Shown: positions 28,125 to 37,852 of the stretch, in pieces
Layout: each line of letters starts with the position of its first letter
Numbering within the stretch: the first letter of the stretch is position 1
Origin: Pseudomonadota bacterium
Lineage (GTDB): Bacteria; Pseudomonadota; Gammaproteobacteria; Burkholderiales; SG8-39
Reading direction: 5' to 3'
Assembly: GCA_025352885.1 (NCBI GenBank)
Contig: JANXRZ010000159.1
Coordinates: 1 to 44,670, forward strand
Length of the DNA: 44,670 nt
Translations under genes and position numbers: made by a program
The notes under the pieces: generated by a model
Database searches by the model: none
The model's input: only the letters and a program-made list of their open reading frames with translations
Told to the model about the DNA's origin: nothing

Positions 28125-29249
28125 TCAGAACTTAAAGGTGCCGTCCTTGCCGATGATGGTCAGCTCGACGAACGAGCTGCCGTTGTGCTCCTTGGGGCCG
28201 AACGCCACCGTGTAACCCCCCGTATCGTAGCCATGCATGCCGTCGAGGGCCTGCAGGAAGGTCTCCCTTGTCGGCTTGGCCCCGGCACGCCGCAGCGCTT
28301 CGACCGTGACCTTTGCAGCAAGGAACGCCTCGATGGAGGTGAACGAGAAGTCCTTGCGGGCGACGTATTTTTCCATTGCCGCTCGGTACTCGTTCACCAC
28401 TGGCAGCGATAGACGGGCGTAGGGGGGCACTACCGTAGCGACGATGACCCCGGCGCCGTCCTTGCCGAGTTCCTTCGCCAACTGGTTGGCGCCCGGAAAG
28501 GAATTGGTCGCCATGAAGGCATTGGAGCCGAGCTTGCGCGCTGCCTTGATGGAATCGGCCGTCGCCTTGTACAGGGTCGTGAAGATCACGACTTCGGGAT
28601 TGCCCTTGAGCACTGCCTGCACCCCGGCGTCGATGTCGGGTTTCGCGCGGTCCTTGAAGACGCCCGTGGACACTGGCGCCAGCCCGCGCTTCTTCAGGGC
28701 GCGCTCGACCGCAGTGAAGTTTTCCCGACCGACCACGTCGTCGTAATACACGATGGCAAACCGCTTGACTGAAAGCGGCGCGAAGTGCTCGACGATCTTT
28801 TCGAGCTCGTCGGCGTAGCTTGCGCGCATGTTGTAGACATAGCGGTTGTAGACCCGCATGGGGTCGGCGCCCGTGAACGGGCTCAGGAACGGCACCCTGG
28901 CCTTTTCAGCGAAGGGCAGGGCGGGTCGCGAGAGCGTGGCGCTCGCATAACCGAAGAGGGCGAATACACCGGTCTCGTCGATCAGCTTCTGCGTGTTTTC
29001 GCCGGCGCGCTGTACGACGTTTCCATCATCCAGCGTGGTCAGCTCGATCTTCCTTCCGTTTACCCCGCCTGCCTCGTTCACTTTCCTGAAATACGCAAGC
29101 GCGCCATCGCGGATGTCCACACCCAGGTCCTTGTTGGCGCCCGAAAGCGGCGCCGACTGCCCGATCACAACCGTGTTTTGCGAAAAAGCGGCGCCGCTAA
29201 TAAGTGCGAACAGCGGGACGAGCAAGACCCGGGCATGGCAGGACTTCAT
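28125..29249 (-). CDS. periplasmic ABC-type branched-chain amino acid-like binding protein (second of a pair)
   Basis: A 374-residue LivK-type (Peripla_BP_6) solute-binding protein. It has a signal peptide (about 1-22, ending AAFS), then the ligand-binding fold with VVIGQSAPLSGANKDLGVD, GGVNGRKIELTTLDD and FGYASATLSRPAL. The start is taken as ATG at 29249, with GGGAG five bases before; a GTG six bases upstream would leave no spacing. It follows its paralogue by 11 nt. No permease or ATPase gene lies beside it, so it probably feeds a transporter elsewhere or a sensor. The ligand is unknown. Confidence 0.9.
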   Translation of the reverse strand: MKSCHARVLLVPLFALISGAAFSQNTVVIGQSAPLSGANKDLGVDIRDGALAYFRKVNEAGGVNGRKIELTTLDDGNVVQRAGENTQKLIDETGVFALFGYASATLSRPALPFAEKARVPFLSPFTGADPMRVYNRYVYNMRASYADELEKIVEHFAPLSVKRFAIVYYDDVVGRENFTAVERALKKRGLAPVSTGVFKDRAKPDIDAGVQAVLKGNPEVVIFTTLYKATADSIKAARKLGSNAFMATNSFPGANQLAKELGKDGAGVIVATVVPPYARLSLPVVNEYRAAMEKYVARKDFSFTSIEAFLAAKVTVEALRRAGAKPTRETFLQALDGMHGYDTGGYTVAFGPKEHNGSSFVELTIIGKDGTFKF

Positions 29250-29260
29250 CGACACTCCCT

Positions 29261-30394
29261 TCAGTGCAGGAATTTGCCGCCCCGCCCGATGATCGTGAGA
29301 TCGACGAAGCGCGAGGCATTGTGGTTCGCAGGTGAAAAGCCGATCGTGAACCCGCCGAAATCAACCGCGTTCATTGACTCGAGCCCCGTAATCAGCGTCT
29401 CCCGCGTAGGCGTTTTGCCCGCGCGCTTCAGGCCCTCGGCGAAGACCCGGGCCACGAGGTAGCCTTCGACGCTCGAAAAATTGACGTCGGTTTTCGACTT
29501 CGCCGCAAGTTCGGTGAATTCACGTATTACCGGGATAGCCTGGCTCCAGGGAAAGGGGACTACTTGCGAAATCACCACCCCCTGGCCGTCCGCCCCGAGC
29601 TCATCGGATAACGCTTTGCTGCCGACAAACGAAACGTTATGGAACTGGCCCGTGTAGCCGCCCTGCTTCATGGCGCGCACGAACGCCGTTATCGACTTGT
29701 AGGCGCTGACCATGACGATCGCATCCGGCGACTTTGGCGCGATCTCGGCTACGGCCTTCGAAACTTCGACCGTGTTCCGCTCAACGGTGGAGCGCGAGAC
29801 GATTTCACCGCCGCGTGTCTTGACCGCGCGCTCCATCCCCGCGAGGCCCGCCTGGCCGTAAGCGTCGTTCTGGTAGAAGACCGCAAATCGCTTCATGCCG
29901 ACCGTGAGCAACTGCTCGACGATCTTGTCGGTTTCGTCGAAGTAGCTTGCCCGCACGTTGAAGATGTAGCGGTTCTGGGGCGTGCGCAGAAGTTCGGCGC
30001 CGGTAAACGGGCCGATGAAGGGGACTTTGGCTTCGGTGAAGATGGGCAGCGACGCCGCGCTCGTAGGCGTGCCAACGTAGCCGATGAGGGCGAAAACCTT
30101 GTCTTCTTCGATCAGCTTGCGCGTGTTCTCCGCAGCGAGCTTGGATTCGTACTGATCGTCGCGCGTGACGAGCTGGATCTTCCGGCCATTGATTCCGCCC
30201 TGGGCATTCACCTGGTCGAAATACACCTTCATTCCGTCGCGCATCTGGATGCCCAGTTGCGCGGCAGGACCGGTGAAGGCGGCCGACTGGCCCACGGTTA
30301 AGGATGAGGCTGTGATGCCCGGAGACTGGGCGAAGGCGTTGATTGCGCCGGTGAGCAGCAGTGCCCCGACAAGACACAGGGTCGAATTTTTCAT
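29261..30394 (-). CDS. periplasmic ABC-type branched-chain amino acid-like binding protein (first of a pair)
   Basis: A 377-residue Peripla_BP_6 binding protein with a signal peptide (MKNSTLCLVGALLLTGAINA, then FAQ) and the same layout as the next gene: SLTVGQSAAFTGPAAQLGI, GGINGRKIQLVTRDD and FALIGYVGTPTSAA. The two share the ends of their last segments (DLTIIGRGGKF here, ELTIIGKDGTF there), so they are tandem duplicates that have diverged. GGAGGGGAG precedes the ATG. The ligand is unknown. Confidence 0.9.
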   Translation of the reverse strand: MKNSTLCLVGALLLTGAINAFAQSPGITASSLTVGQSAAFTGPAAQLGIQMRDGMKVYFDQVNAQGGINGRKIQLVTRDDQYESKLAAENTRKLIEEDKVFALIGYVGTPTSAASLPIFTEAKVPFIGPFTGAELLRTPQNRYIFNVRASYFDETDKIVEQLLTVGMKRFAVFYQNDAYGQAGLAGMERAVKTRGGEIVSRSTVERNTVEVSKAVAEIAPKSPDAIVMVSAYKSITAFVRAMKQGGYTGQFHNVSFVGSKALSDELGADGQGVVISQVVPFPWSQAIPVIREFTELAAKSKTDVNFSSVEGYLVARVFAEGLKRAGKTPTRETLITGLESMNAVDFGGFTIGFSPANHNASRFVDLTIIGRGGKFLH

Positions 30395-30478
30395 TTGACT
30401 CCCCTCCTCATGGGATCGCGGCCTCGCGCGTGGCGCGAATGTCCTGCGGCGAAGGGATTCTACGTCATACCTGCTGCG

Positions 30479-31591
30479 TCACCCCTCAAAAAACTCCTTC
30501 ACGCGGTCGAACCACGATTTGGCCCGCGGATTGTGGCGGCCGGCGTCTTTTTGCGTGATCGCTTCAAACTCGCGCAGGAGTTCCTTCTGCCGCTCGTTGA
30601 GATTTACGGGGGTTTCCACGAGCACGTGGCAGAAAAGGTCGCCCGGCACGTGGCTGCGCACGCCTTTTATCCCTTTGCCCCGCAGGCGGAACGTTTTCCC
30701 GCTCTGCGTTTCAGCCGGGACCTTGATGCGAGCCGAGCCATCCAGCGTCGGGACATCGACGTCCCCGCCAAGCGCGGCGGTCGCAAAAGACACCGGCATT
30801 TCGCAATGCAGGTCGTCGTGGTCGCGCTGGAAAACGGAGTGGGCCTTGATGTGGACCTGCACATAAAGGTCGCCCGCGGGCCCGCCGTTGACCCCGGGCT
30901 CGCCTTCACCCGTCAGCCGCACGCGATCGCCTTCGTCCACCCCGGAAGGAATCTTCACCGCAAGCGTCTTTTGCTGCTTGACCCGGCCCGCGCCGCTGCA
31001 GGCGGTGCAAGGGGTCGGGATCATCTTGCCGGTTCCGTGGCAGCGCGGGCAGGTCTGCTGGATCGAGAAGAAGCCCTGCGTCATGCGTACCTGCCCCTGA
31101 CCGTTGCAGCTGGTGCAGGTGACGGGCTGGGTTCCAGGTTTTGCGCCCGAGCCTTTGCACACCGTGCACTCTGCCATGGTGGGAATGCGGATCTTCGTCT
31201 CGAAACCGTGAGCCGCCTGCTCGAGCGTGATCTCGAGGTTGTAGCGCAGGTCCGCGCCGCGGAACACGTTGGAACGGCCCTGCCGATTGCCGCCGAAGAT
31301 GTCGCCGAAGATGTCCCCGAAAGCATCGGCGAAATTACCGGCGCCGGCACCTGCCCCTACACTCGGGTCGACCCCCGCGTGCCCGTAGCTGTCGTAGGCA
31401 GGGCGCTTCTTGGGGTCCGACAGCACTTCGTAGGCTTCTTTCGCCTCCTTGAAGTGCTCTTCGGATTTCGGGTTATCCGGATTGCGGTCCGGATGATGCT
31501 TCATGGCGAGCTTGCGGTACGCCTTCTTGATCTCTTCGTCCGAGGCGTCCCGGTTTACGCCGAGGACTTCGTAGTAGTCGCGCTTGGCCAT
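30479..31591 (-). CDS. dnaJ: chaperone DnaJ
   Basis: Hsp40 co-chaperone that delivers substrates to DnaK and stimulates its ATPase. In 370 residues: the J domain (1-70) with HPDRN, a Gly/Phe-rich region (about 75-110) and four zinc-binding CxxCxGxG-type repeats ([32 protein letters not shown]), then the C-terminal substrate-binding and dimer domains. ATG at 31591 gives the canonical [11 protein letters not shown]; a start three codons upstream (31600) is also possible. It follows dnaK by 76 nt, with a strong hairpin between. Confidence 0.97.
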   Translation of the reverse strand: MAKRDYYEVLGVNRDASDEEIKKAYRKLAMKHHPDRNPDNPKSEEHFKEAKEAYEVLSDPKKRPAYDSYGHAGVDPSVGAGAGAGNFADAFGDIFGDIFGGNRQGRSNVFRGADLRYNLEITLEQAAHGFETKIRIPTMAECTVCKGSGAKPGTQPVTCTSCNGQGQVRMTQGFFSIQQTCPRCHGTGKMIPTPCTACSGAGRVKQQKTLAVKIPSGVDEGDRVRLTGEGEPGVNGGPAGDLYVQVHIKAHSVFQRDHDDLHCEMPVSFATAALGGDVDVPTLDGSARIKVPAETQSGKTFRLRGKGIKGVRSHVPGDLFCHVLVETPVNLNERQKELLREFEAITQKDAGRHNPRAKSWFDRVKEFFEG

Positions 31592-31615
31592 TGTTTCCAT
31601 GTGCTCTTAGCGCAC

Positions 31616-31644
31616 AAAGGCGCAGGGCAGCTTCGCCCCGCGCC
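31616..31644 (-). other. stable hairpin in the dnaK-dnaJ gap
   Basis: On the minus strand GGCGCGGGGC pairs with GCCCTGCGCC (10 bp, one G-U) around a GAAGCT loop and is followed by TTTG. It is between dnaK's stop and dnaJ's start. The T-run is short, so it is a weak terminator or an RNA-stability and processing hairpin that could keep DnaJ below DnaK. Confidence 0.6.
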
Positions 31645-31667
31645 TCGCGCGTTTCTATTCCGGCAGG

Positions 31668-33650
<1,983 letters not shown>

Positions 33651-33686
33651 GACGTTTTCCTTGAAGCTGGCTTAAACATATGTAGC

Positions 33687-33714
33687 AAATGGGGTTTGGG
33701 TGAGCGTTTTCAAG
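33687..33714 (-). promoter_or_regulatory. sigma-32 heat-shock promoter for dnaK
   Basis: On the minus strand CTTGAAA (33714-33708) and CCCCATTT (33694-33687) are separated by 13 bases. Both boxes match the E. coli sigma-32 consensus exactly and the spacing is in its range. The -10 box ends 36 nt before the dnaK ATG, giving a leader of about 30 nt. It lies just outside the grpE stop. Confidence 0.9.
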
Positions 33715-33721
33715 CGATGCG

Positions 33722-34234
33722 CTATTGCGAACGAGCCTTTGCCACGGTGACCAGGGCAGGGCGGATGACCCGGTCGTGCAGCCTGAAACCCTTCTGCATC
33801 ACGGCGACCACGGTGTTGGGGTCCGCCTCGGCCTCGACGGCCGCCATGGCCTGCTGGAGGTTCGGGTCGAATTTCTCACCGGGCGCCGGATTGATTTCGG
33901 ACAGGCCCGCCTTGTCGAAAGCCGACTGGAGTTGCTTGACGGTCAGCTCGACGCCACTGCGCAGGGTGGCGGGGTCCGCCGCATCAGCGCAAAGCGCTGC
34001 CTGGAGGCTGTCCATCACGGGCACCAGCGACTCGGCTATCCGCTCGACCCCATATTTATGGGCGTTCGAGATGTCCGTCTGGGCGCGCTTGCGGGCGTTC
34101 TCGGCATCGGCCAAGGCGCGGAGCCAGGCATCGCGTTGATCCTGGAGCTTGGCTTCTGCATCGGCCAGCAACTCTTCGAGGGACTTGGCCGGCTGGCCGG
34201 TTTCGGCCTCGGGCTGCTCAATAGGTTCGGACAT
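33722..34234 (-). CDS. grpE: nucleotide exchange factor GrpE
   Basis: Exchanges ADP for ATP on DnaK. The 170-residue protein has an acidic N-terminus (MSEPIEQPEAE), a long coiled coil (about 18-75, with WLRALADAENARKRAQ) and the C-terminal beta domain, FDPNLQQAMAAVEAEADPNTV and GFRLHDRVIRPALVTVA. It is upstream of dnaK in the same direction, 71 nt apart, and has its own weaker heat-shock promoter candidate. Confidence 0.96.
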   Translation of the reverse strand: MSEPIEQPEAETGQPAKSLEELLADAEAKLQDQRDAWLRALADAENARKRAQTDISNAHKYGVERIAESLVPVMDSLQAALCADAADPATLRSGVELTVKQLQSAFDKAGLSEINPAPGEKFDPNLQQAMAAVEAEADPNTVVAVMQKGFRLHDRVIRPALVTVAKARSQ

Positions 34235-34267
34235 GGGCGGACGATCGACGAATTTTCAATCCCCCCA

Positions 34268-34295
34268 AGCTTGGGATGGAATTGCGGCATTCAAG
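34268..34295 (-). promoter_or_regulatory. sigma-32-like promoter candidate for grpE
   Basis: CTTGAAT (34295-34289) is followed after 13 bases by CCCAAGCT (34275-34268) on the minus strand. The -35 matches 6 of 7 consensus bases and the -10 only 5 of 8, but the spacing equals that of the dnaK promoter. The -10 overlaps a perfect 12-bp palindrome, CCCAAGCTTGGG (34264-34275). Confidence 0.5.
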
Positions 34296-34338
34296 GGTCG
34301 GACCGCAAATGTTGCTCCGCCGGCCCGCCCGGCGAATG

Positions 34339-35340
34339 TCAGTCGGCTGCTTTCCGGGCGATTCCGGCGAGGGCTTCGATCCAGGCGTTGTCCTCGTTGA
34401 GGCAGGCAATCAGGTGGAACTCCTTGCCGCCGGCGGCAAGGAACGCCTCACGGGCGCCGATCCCAAGTTCCTCCAGCGTCTCGAGGCAGTCGGATGGGAA
34501 GCCGGGGCAAACGACGTCAGCGCGTGTAAGCCCCTCCTTGGCCAGCTGGATCAGGGTGGGCTCCGTATAGGGCTGCAGCCACTCGGCCTTGCCGAAACGC
34601 GATTGGAACGTCGCGATCCAATCCTCTTTCCCGAAGCCGAGGCGGGCGGCGAGGAGGTCGGCGGTCTGCAGGCACTCCTTCTGGTAGGGGTCGCCGCGCT
34701 CGACCGAGCGCTTTGGGATTCCATGAAAGCTCATGACCAGCTTCCCGCCGCGTGCGCGGGGACTGCCGTGCTGCTCCCAGTGCTTCATGATTCGCTTCGC
34801 AAGGGCGTCTATGTACCCCGGATCGTCATGGAAATGCTCGACAAACCGTACTTCAGGTGGCGCAGTCCTGCTGATTAGGTATCGATCGACGGCGTCGCGA
34901 ACGCTTTCGGTAGTGCTGCGGGCAAACTGGGGATAAAGCGGGAGCAGAACGACGCGGCTGCACCCGGCTGTCCGAAGCTGTTCGAATCCACGGGCGATGG
35001 TCGGCTCGCCGTATCGCATGCCGTAAGCCACCGGCCATCCCGGCTCCGGCTTGGCCTGTTCCCCCATCAGGCCGGACAGGAGCTTGGTCTGCCGGATCGT
35101 ATGTACCGCGAGCGGAGAGCCCTCAGTCATCCAGACCTTCGCGTATTTTTCAGCCGACTTGGCCGGTCGGGTGGTCAGGATGAACCCGTACAGGATAGGC
35201 AACCAGACGACGCGCGGGATTTCGACCACGCGCCGGTCCGACAGGAATTCGCGCAGGTAGGTACGCACTGCACCGGTTGTCGGCGCTGAGGGCGTGCCAA
35301 GGTTGACTAGCAGGATGCCGGTCTTCGATGCAACCGGCAT
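34339..35340 (-). CDS. hemH: ferrochelatase
   Basis: Inserts ferrous iron into protoporphyrin IX, the last step of haem synthesis, at the inner membrane. The 333-residue protein has GILLVNLGTPSAP (8-20), LLPLYPQFARSTT, the metal-site His206 in MSFHGIPKRS and Glu287 in PGFPSDCLETLEE. The ATG overlaps the stop of the upstream NTF2-like gene (TGATG), so translation is coupled. It lies between that gene and grpE. Confidence 0.96.
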   Translation of the reverse strand: MPVASKTGILLVNLGTPSAPTTGAVRTYLREFLSDRRVVEIPRVVWLPILYGFILTTRPAKSAEKYAKVWMTEGSPLAVHTIRQTKLLSGLMGEQAKPEPGWPVAYGMRYGEPTIARGFEQLRTAGCSRVVLLPLYPQFARSTTESVRDAVDRYLISRTAPPEVRFVEHFHDDPGYIDALAKRIMKHWEQHGSPRARGGKLVMSFHGIPKRSVERGDPYQKECLQTADLLAARLGFGKEDWIATFQSRFGKAEWLQPYTEPTLIQLAKEGLTRADVVCPGFPSDCLETLEELGIGAREAFLAAGGKEFHLIACLNEDNAWIEALAGIARKAAD

Positions 35341-35819
35341 CAAGTTCGACCTGCTTTTTGCCTGAACGCCTCGAGCCCTTCAGCCGCTTGCCGGCGCACC
35401 TTGTTGCGAACGATCGGGCTCCAGCCGAGCAGGAGGCCGGGCGTGCCAAGAGCCATGCGCGACCAGCGCCACAGGTCGAACCGATCGCGGTGACGGCTAA
35501 TCAGCCCGTCTTCGAACTCGAACTCCGCGTCGATCCGGTTATAGACCTTGCGGCCTGTCTTGCCGAATGTGTAGTCGGCGTCCCAGTGCGCAAAGCCGCG
35601 CCTGTCGTCCGCGCTTTTGACCTCGAAGCGGATTGCAAGGTCGGTCGCCCGCGCCGCCAGCATGCGCCACATGTCGCTTGCCGCCGTCCCTTTGAGGTCA
35701 GGAAACACAGGGTCCGAAAATTCAACGTTGCGGTGGTAGCAGGCCGCCATCGCCTCGGCATCGCGCCGGGCAAAACCTTCGTAGAAACGCGCGACAAGCA
35801 TCGCGTTTGGATGCGTCAT
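35340..35819 (-). CDS. NTF2/SnoaL-like family protein
   Basis: A 159-residue soluble protein with an NTF2-like cone fold: an N-terminal helix (NAMLVARFYEGFARRDAEAM), CYHRNVEFSDPVFPDLKG, ADYTFGKTGRKVYNRIDAEFEFEDGLI and a C-terminal GLLLGWSP. Family members are isomerases, hydrolases or carriers; the function here is unknown. GGAGGAGG precedes the ATG at 35819, which is preferred over an upstream in-frame start at 35879. It is coupled to hemH by a TGATG overlap and follows hrcA by 16 nt. Confidence 0.85.
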   Translation of the reverse strand: MTHPNAMLVARFYEGFARRDAEAMAACYHRNVEFSDPVFPDLKGTAASDMWRMLAARATDLAIRFEVKSADDRRGFAHWDADYTFGKTGRKVYNRIDAEFEFEDGLISRHRDRFDLWRWSRMALGTPGLLLGWSPIVRNKVRRQAAEGLEAFRQKAGRT

Positions 35820-35835
35820 GGGGACCTCCTCCGCT

Positions 35836-36855
35836 TCAGGTGTGCGAAAGCGCGCTCGAGAGCAGCTTTGCGGTGACATCGACGATCGGGATCACCCTCT
35901 CGTAAGCCATTCGCGTCGGGCCGATCACGCCGACCGTGCCCACGACCTCGCCGTCGACCTTGTAAGGCGCAGTGACCACGCTCACTTCGTCCGGCGCCGA
36001 TACGCCTGTCTCTCCGCCGATGAAGATCTGCACCCCATGGCCCCGCAGCGAAATGTCGAGGATCTGGACCAGCGACGACTTGCGCTCGAAGAGCTCGAAG
36101 AGCTGCTTCAGGCGTGTCACATCGGAGGACAGGTCCTGCACTGAAAGCAGGTTGCGCTCACCGGAAATCACGTACTGCTCGCTGTTCTCGGACACGGCTC
36201 GGCCACCAGCCTCGAGCGCGACGCTCATGAGCGCATACATATCCTGGCGAAGTTGTGAAAGCTCGCCGTGCAGTTTCGCCCGGACGCTTTCGAAGCTCTG
36301 GCCGGAGTAATTCTGATTGATGTAGTTCGCGGCCTCGATAAGTTCCGTCGCGCCGTATTCGCGTTCGGTGAAAAGGATGCGGTTCTGTACGTCGCCCGAG
36401 GGCGTCACGACGATAAGCAGGACGCGCTTTTCCGACAGCTTGAGGAACTCGATCTGGCGGAAGGTGCCCGCTCGGCGGCGAGGCGTCATCACGACACCCG
36501 CAAACTGGGTGAGCTGCGAAAGGAGGTTGGAGGCCGAATGCAGGACGCGCTGCGGATTGTCCGCATGCAGGTTGTCCTCGAGCTGGTGGATCTCGGCCGA
36601 TTCGAGGGGCTTGGTGATCAGCAGCGTATCGACGAAGAAACGGTAACCGGCCGGCGTCGGCACACGGCCGGCCGACGTGTGCGGGCTGATGATGAAGCCC
36701 ATTTCCTCGAGGTCCGACATTACGTTGCGGATGGTTGCCGGCGAAAGATCGAGTCCGGAATACTTCGACAGCGTGCGGGAGCCCACCGGCTGGCCTTCGG
36801 TGATGTAACGCTCGATGAGGGTCTTAAGCAGAACCTGTGCGCGTTTATCAAGCAT
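35836..36855 (-). CDS. hrcA: heat-inducible transcription repressor HrcA
   Basis: Represses groESL and sometimes dnaK by binding the CIRCE inverted repeat. The 339-residue protein starts [21 protein letters not shown], with the winged-helix segment [22 protein letters not shown] and [16 protein letters not shown], and a C-terminal [15 protein letters not shown]. An alternative start three codons upstream cannot be excluded. By eye I found no CIRCE site (TTAGCACTC-N9-GAGTGCTAA) in this window, so its target is probably groESL elsewhere. Confidence 0.95.
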   Translation of the reverse strand: MLDKRAQVLLKTLIERYITEGQPVGSRTLSKYSGLDLSPATIRNVMSDLEEMGFIISPHTSAGRVPTPAGYRFFVDTLLITKPLESAEIHQLEDNLHADNPQRVLHSASNLLSQLTQFAGVVMTPRRRAGTFRQIEFLKLSEKRVLLIVVTPSGDVQNRILFTEREYGATELIEAANYINQNYSGQSFESVRAKLHGELSQLRQDMYALMSVALEAGGRAVSENSEQYVISGERNLLSVQDLSSDVTRLKQLFELFERKSSLVQILDISLRGHGVQIFIGGETGVSAPDEVSVVTAPYKVDGEVVGTVGVIGPTRMAYERVIPIVDVTAKLLSSALSHT

Positions 36856-36896
36856 GCGGATCATTCTACACACCGCGCGCACTCGCAGCGGCGGCG

Positions 36897-36925
36897 TTCA
36901 CTTGGCGGGGGTGCTGTGGTTAAAT
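36897..36925 (+). promoter_or_regulatory. promoter candidate for nadK, possibly leaderless
   Basis: TTCACT and TTAAAT (4 of 6 matches each) are 17 bases apart. The start of transcription would fall at or near the nadK ATG at 36932, and no ribosome site precedes the ATG. This would give a leaderless message. The match to consensus is moderate. Confidence 0.35.
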
Positions 36926-36931
36926 CAGACG

Positions 36932-37852
36932 ATGCGCCCCCCCGCGTCCCCGCCGGCCCCTGCCCAACCTGCCTTCCGGCGCATCGCCCTGATCGGCAAA
37001 TTCCAGAGCCCGGAGGTCAGCGAATCCCTCCACGCGCTGGCTGGGTTCCTGCGCGAGCGTGAATGCGACGTGATGATCGAGCAGGAGACGGCCCGCAACA
37101 TCGGAGCGGCAGCCCGTGCAGCAACGTATGCCGAGATAGGCGCGGGCGCCGATCTCGCTGTGATCGTCGGCGGGGATGGCACGATGCTGGCGGCCGCCCG
37201 CAACCTGGTCCGATACCGGGTCCCGGTCGTCGGCATCAACCAGGGCCGGCTTGGGTTCATGACCGACATCGCGCTGCACGACATGCGTAAATCGCTGGGC
37301 GCAATCCTCGCCGGCGATTACTCGATGGAAGAGCGCTCGCTCATCGATGCCGAAATCATTCGCGACGGCAAGGCGATCCTCAAGACTCTCGCCCTGAACG
37401 ATGCAGTGGTGAACAAAGGCTCGCAAGGGCGGCTTATCGAGTTCGAGGTCCATATCGATGGCCAGTACGTCTACACCCAGCGCTCGGACGGCGTTATTGT
37501 CGCGACGCCCACCGGATCCACAGCGTACGCATTGTCCGCCCAGGGCCCCATCCTCCACCCGTCCCTGCCTGCTTTCGCCCTGGTGCCGCTTTATCCGCAC
37601 ACTCTGTCGGCGCGACCGGTGAGCATCAGCGACCGCAGCATCATTGAAATCGTTCTCCTGCACGCGGTCGATGCGCGGGCGCATTTCGACGGCCAGGCGC
37701 TCGCCGATATGGCCGAAGGCGACCGCCTGCGGCTCAAGCGCTCGGAGAATGCAATCCGCTTCGTTCACCCGCCCGGATACAGCTACTTCGTGATGCTGCG
37801 GGAGAAACTGCGCTGGAGCGAGTCCATCGAAAAAGCGCCCCTTACGCGCTGA
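36932..37852 (+). CDS. nadK: NAD kinase
   Basis: Phosphorylates NAD+ to NADP+. The 306-residue protein has the GGDGT motif at 80-84 (VIVGGDGTML), VGINQGRLGFMTDI, NDAVVNKGSQGRL, the conserved TPTGSTAYALSAQGPI and HTLSARPVSI. A longer frame opens upstream to 36815 on the opposite side of hrcA, but the ATG at 36932 gives the expected length. The stop overlaps the recN start (TGATG). Confidence 0.95.
   Translation: MRPPASPPAPAQPAFRRIALIGKFQSPEVSESLHALAGFLRERECDVMIEQETARNIGAAARAATYAEIGAGADLAVIVGGDGTMLAAARNLVRYRVPVVGINQGRLGFMTDIALHDMRKSLGAILAGDYSMEERSLIDAEIIRDGKAILKTLALNDAVVNKGSQGRLIEFEVHIDGQYVYTQRSDGVIVATPTGSTAYALSAQGPILHPSLPAFALVPLYPHTLSARPVSISDRSIIEIVLLHAVDARAHFDGQALADMAEGDRLRLKRSENAIRFVHPPGYSYFVMLREKLRWSESIEKAPLTR

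Noticed and set aside
29639..30301. 220-aa plus-strand frame opposite the first binding protein
   Set aside because: It lies entirely within a conserved signal-peptide-bearing gene on the other strand.
36855..36935. possible CIRCE half-sites (GCACTC and GGGTGCTG) between hrcA and nadK
   Set aside because: The halves are about 24 bases apart and do not match the TTAGCACTC-N9-GAGTGCTAA pattern.
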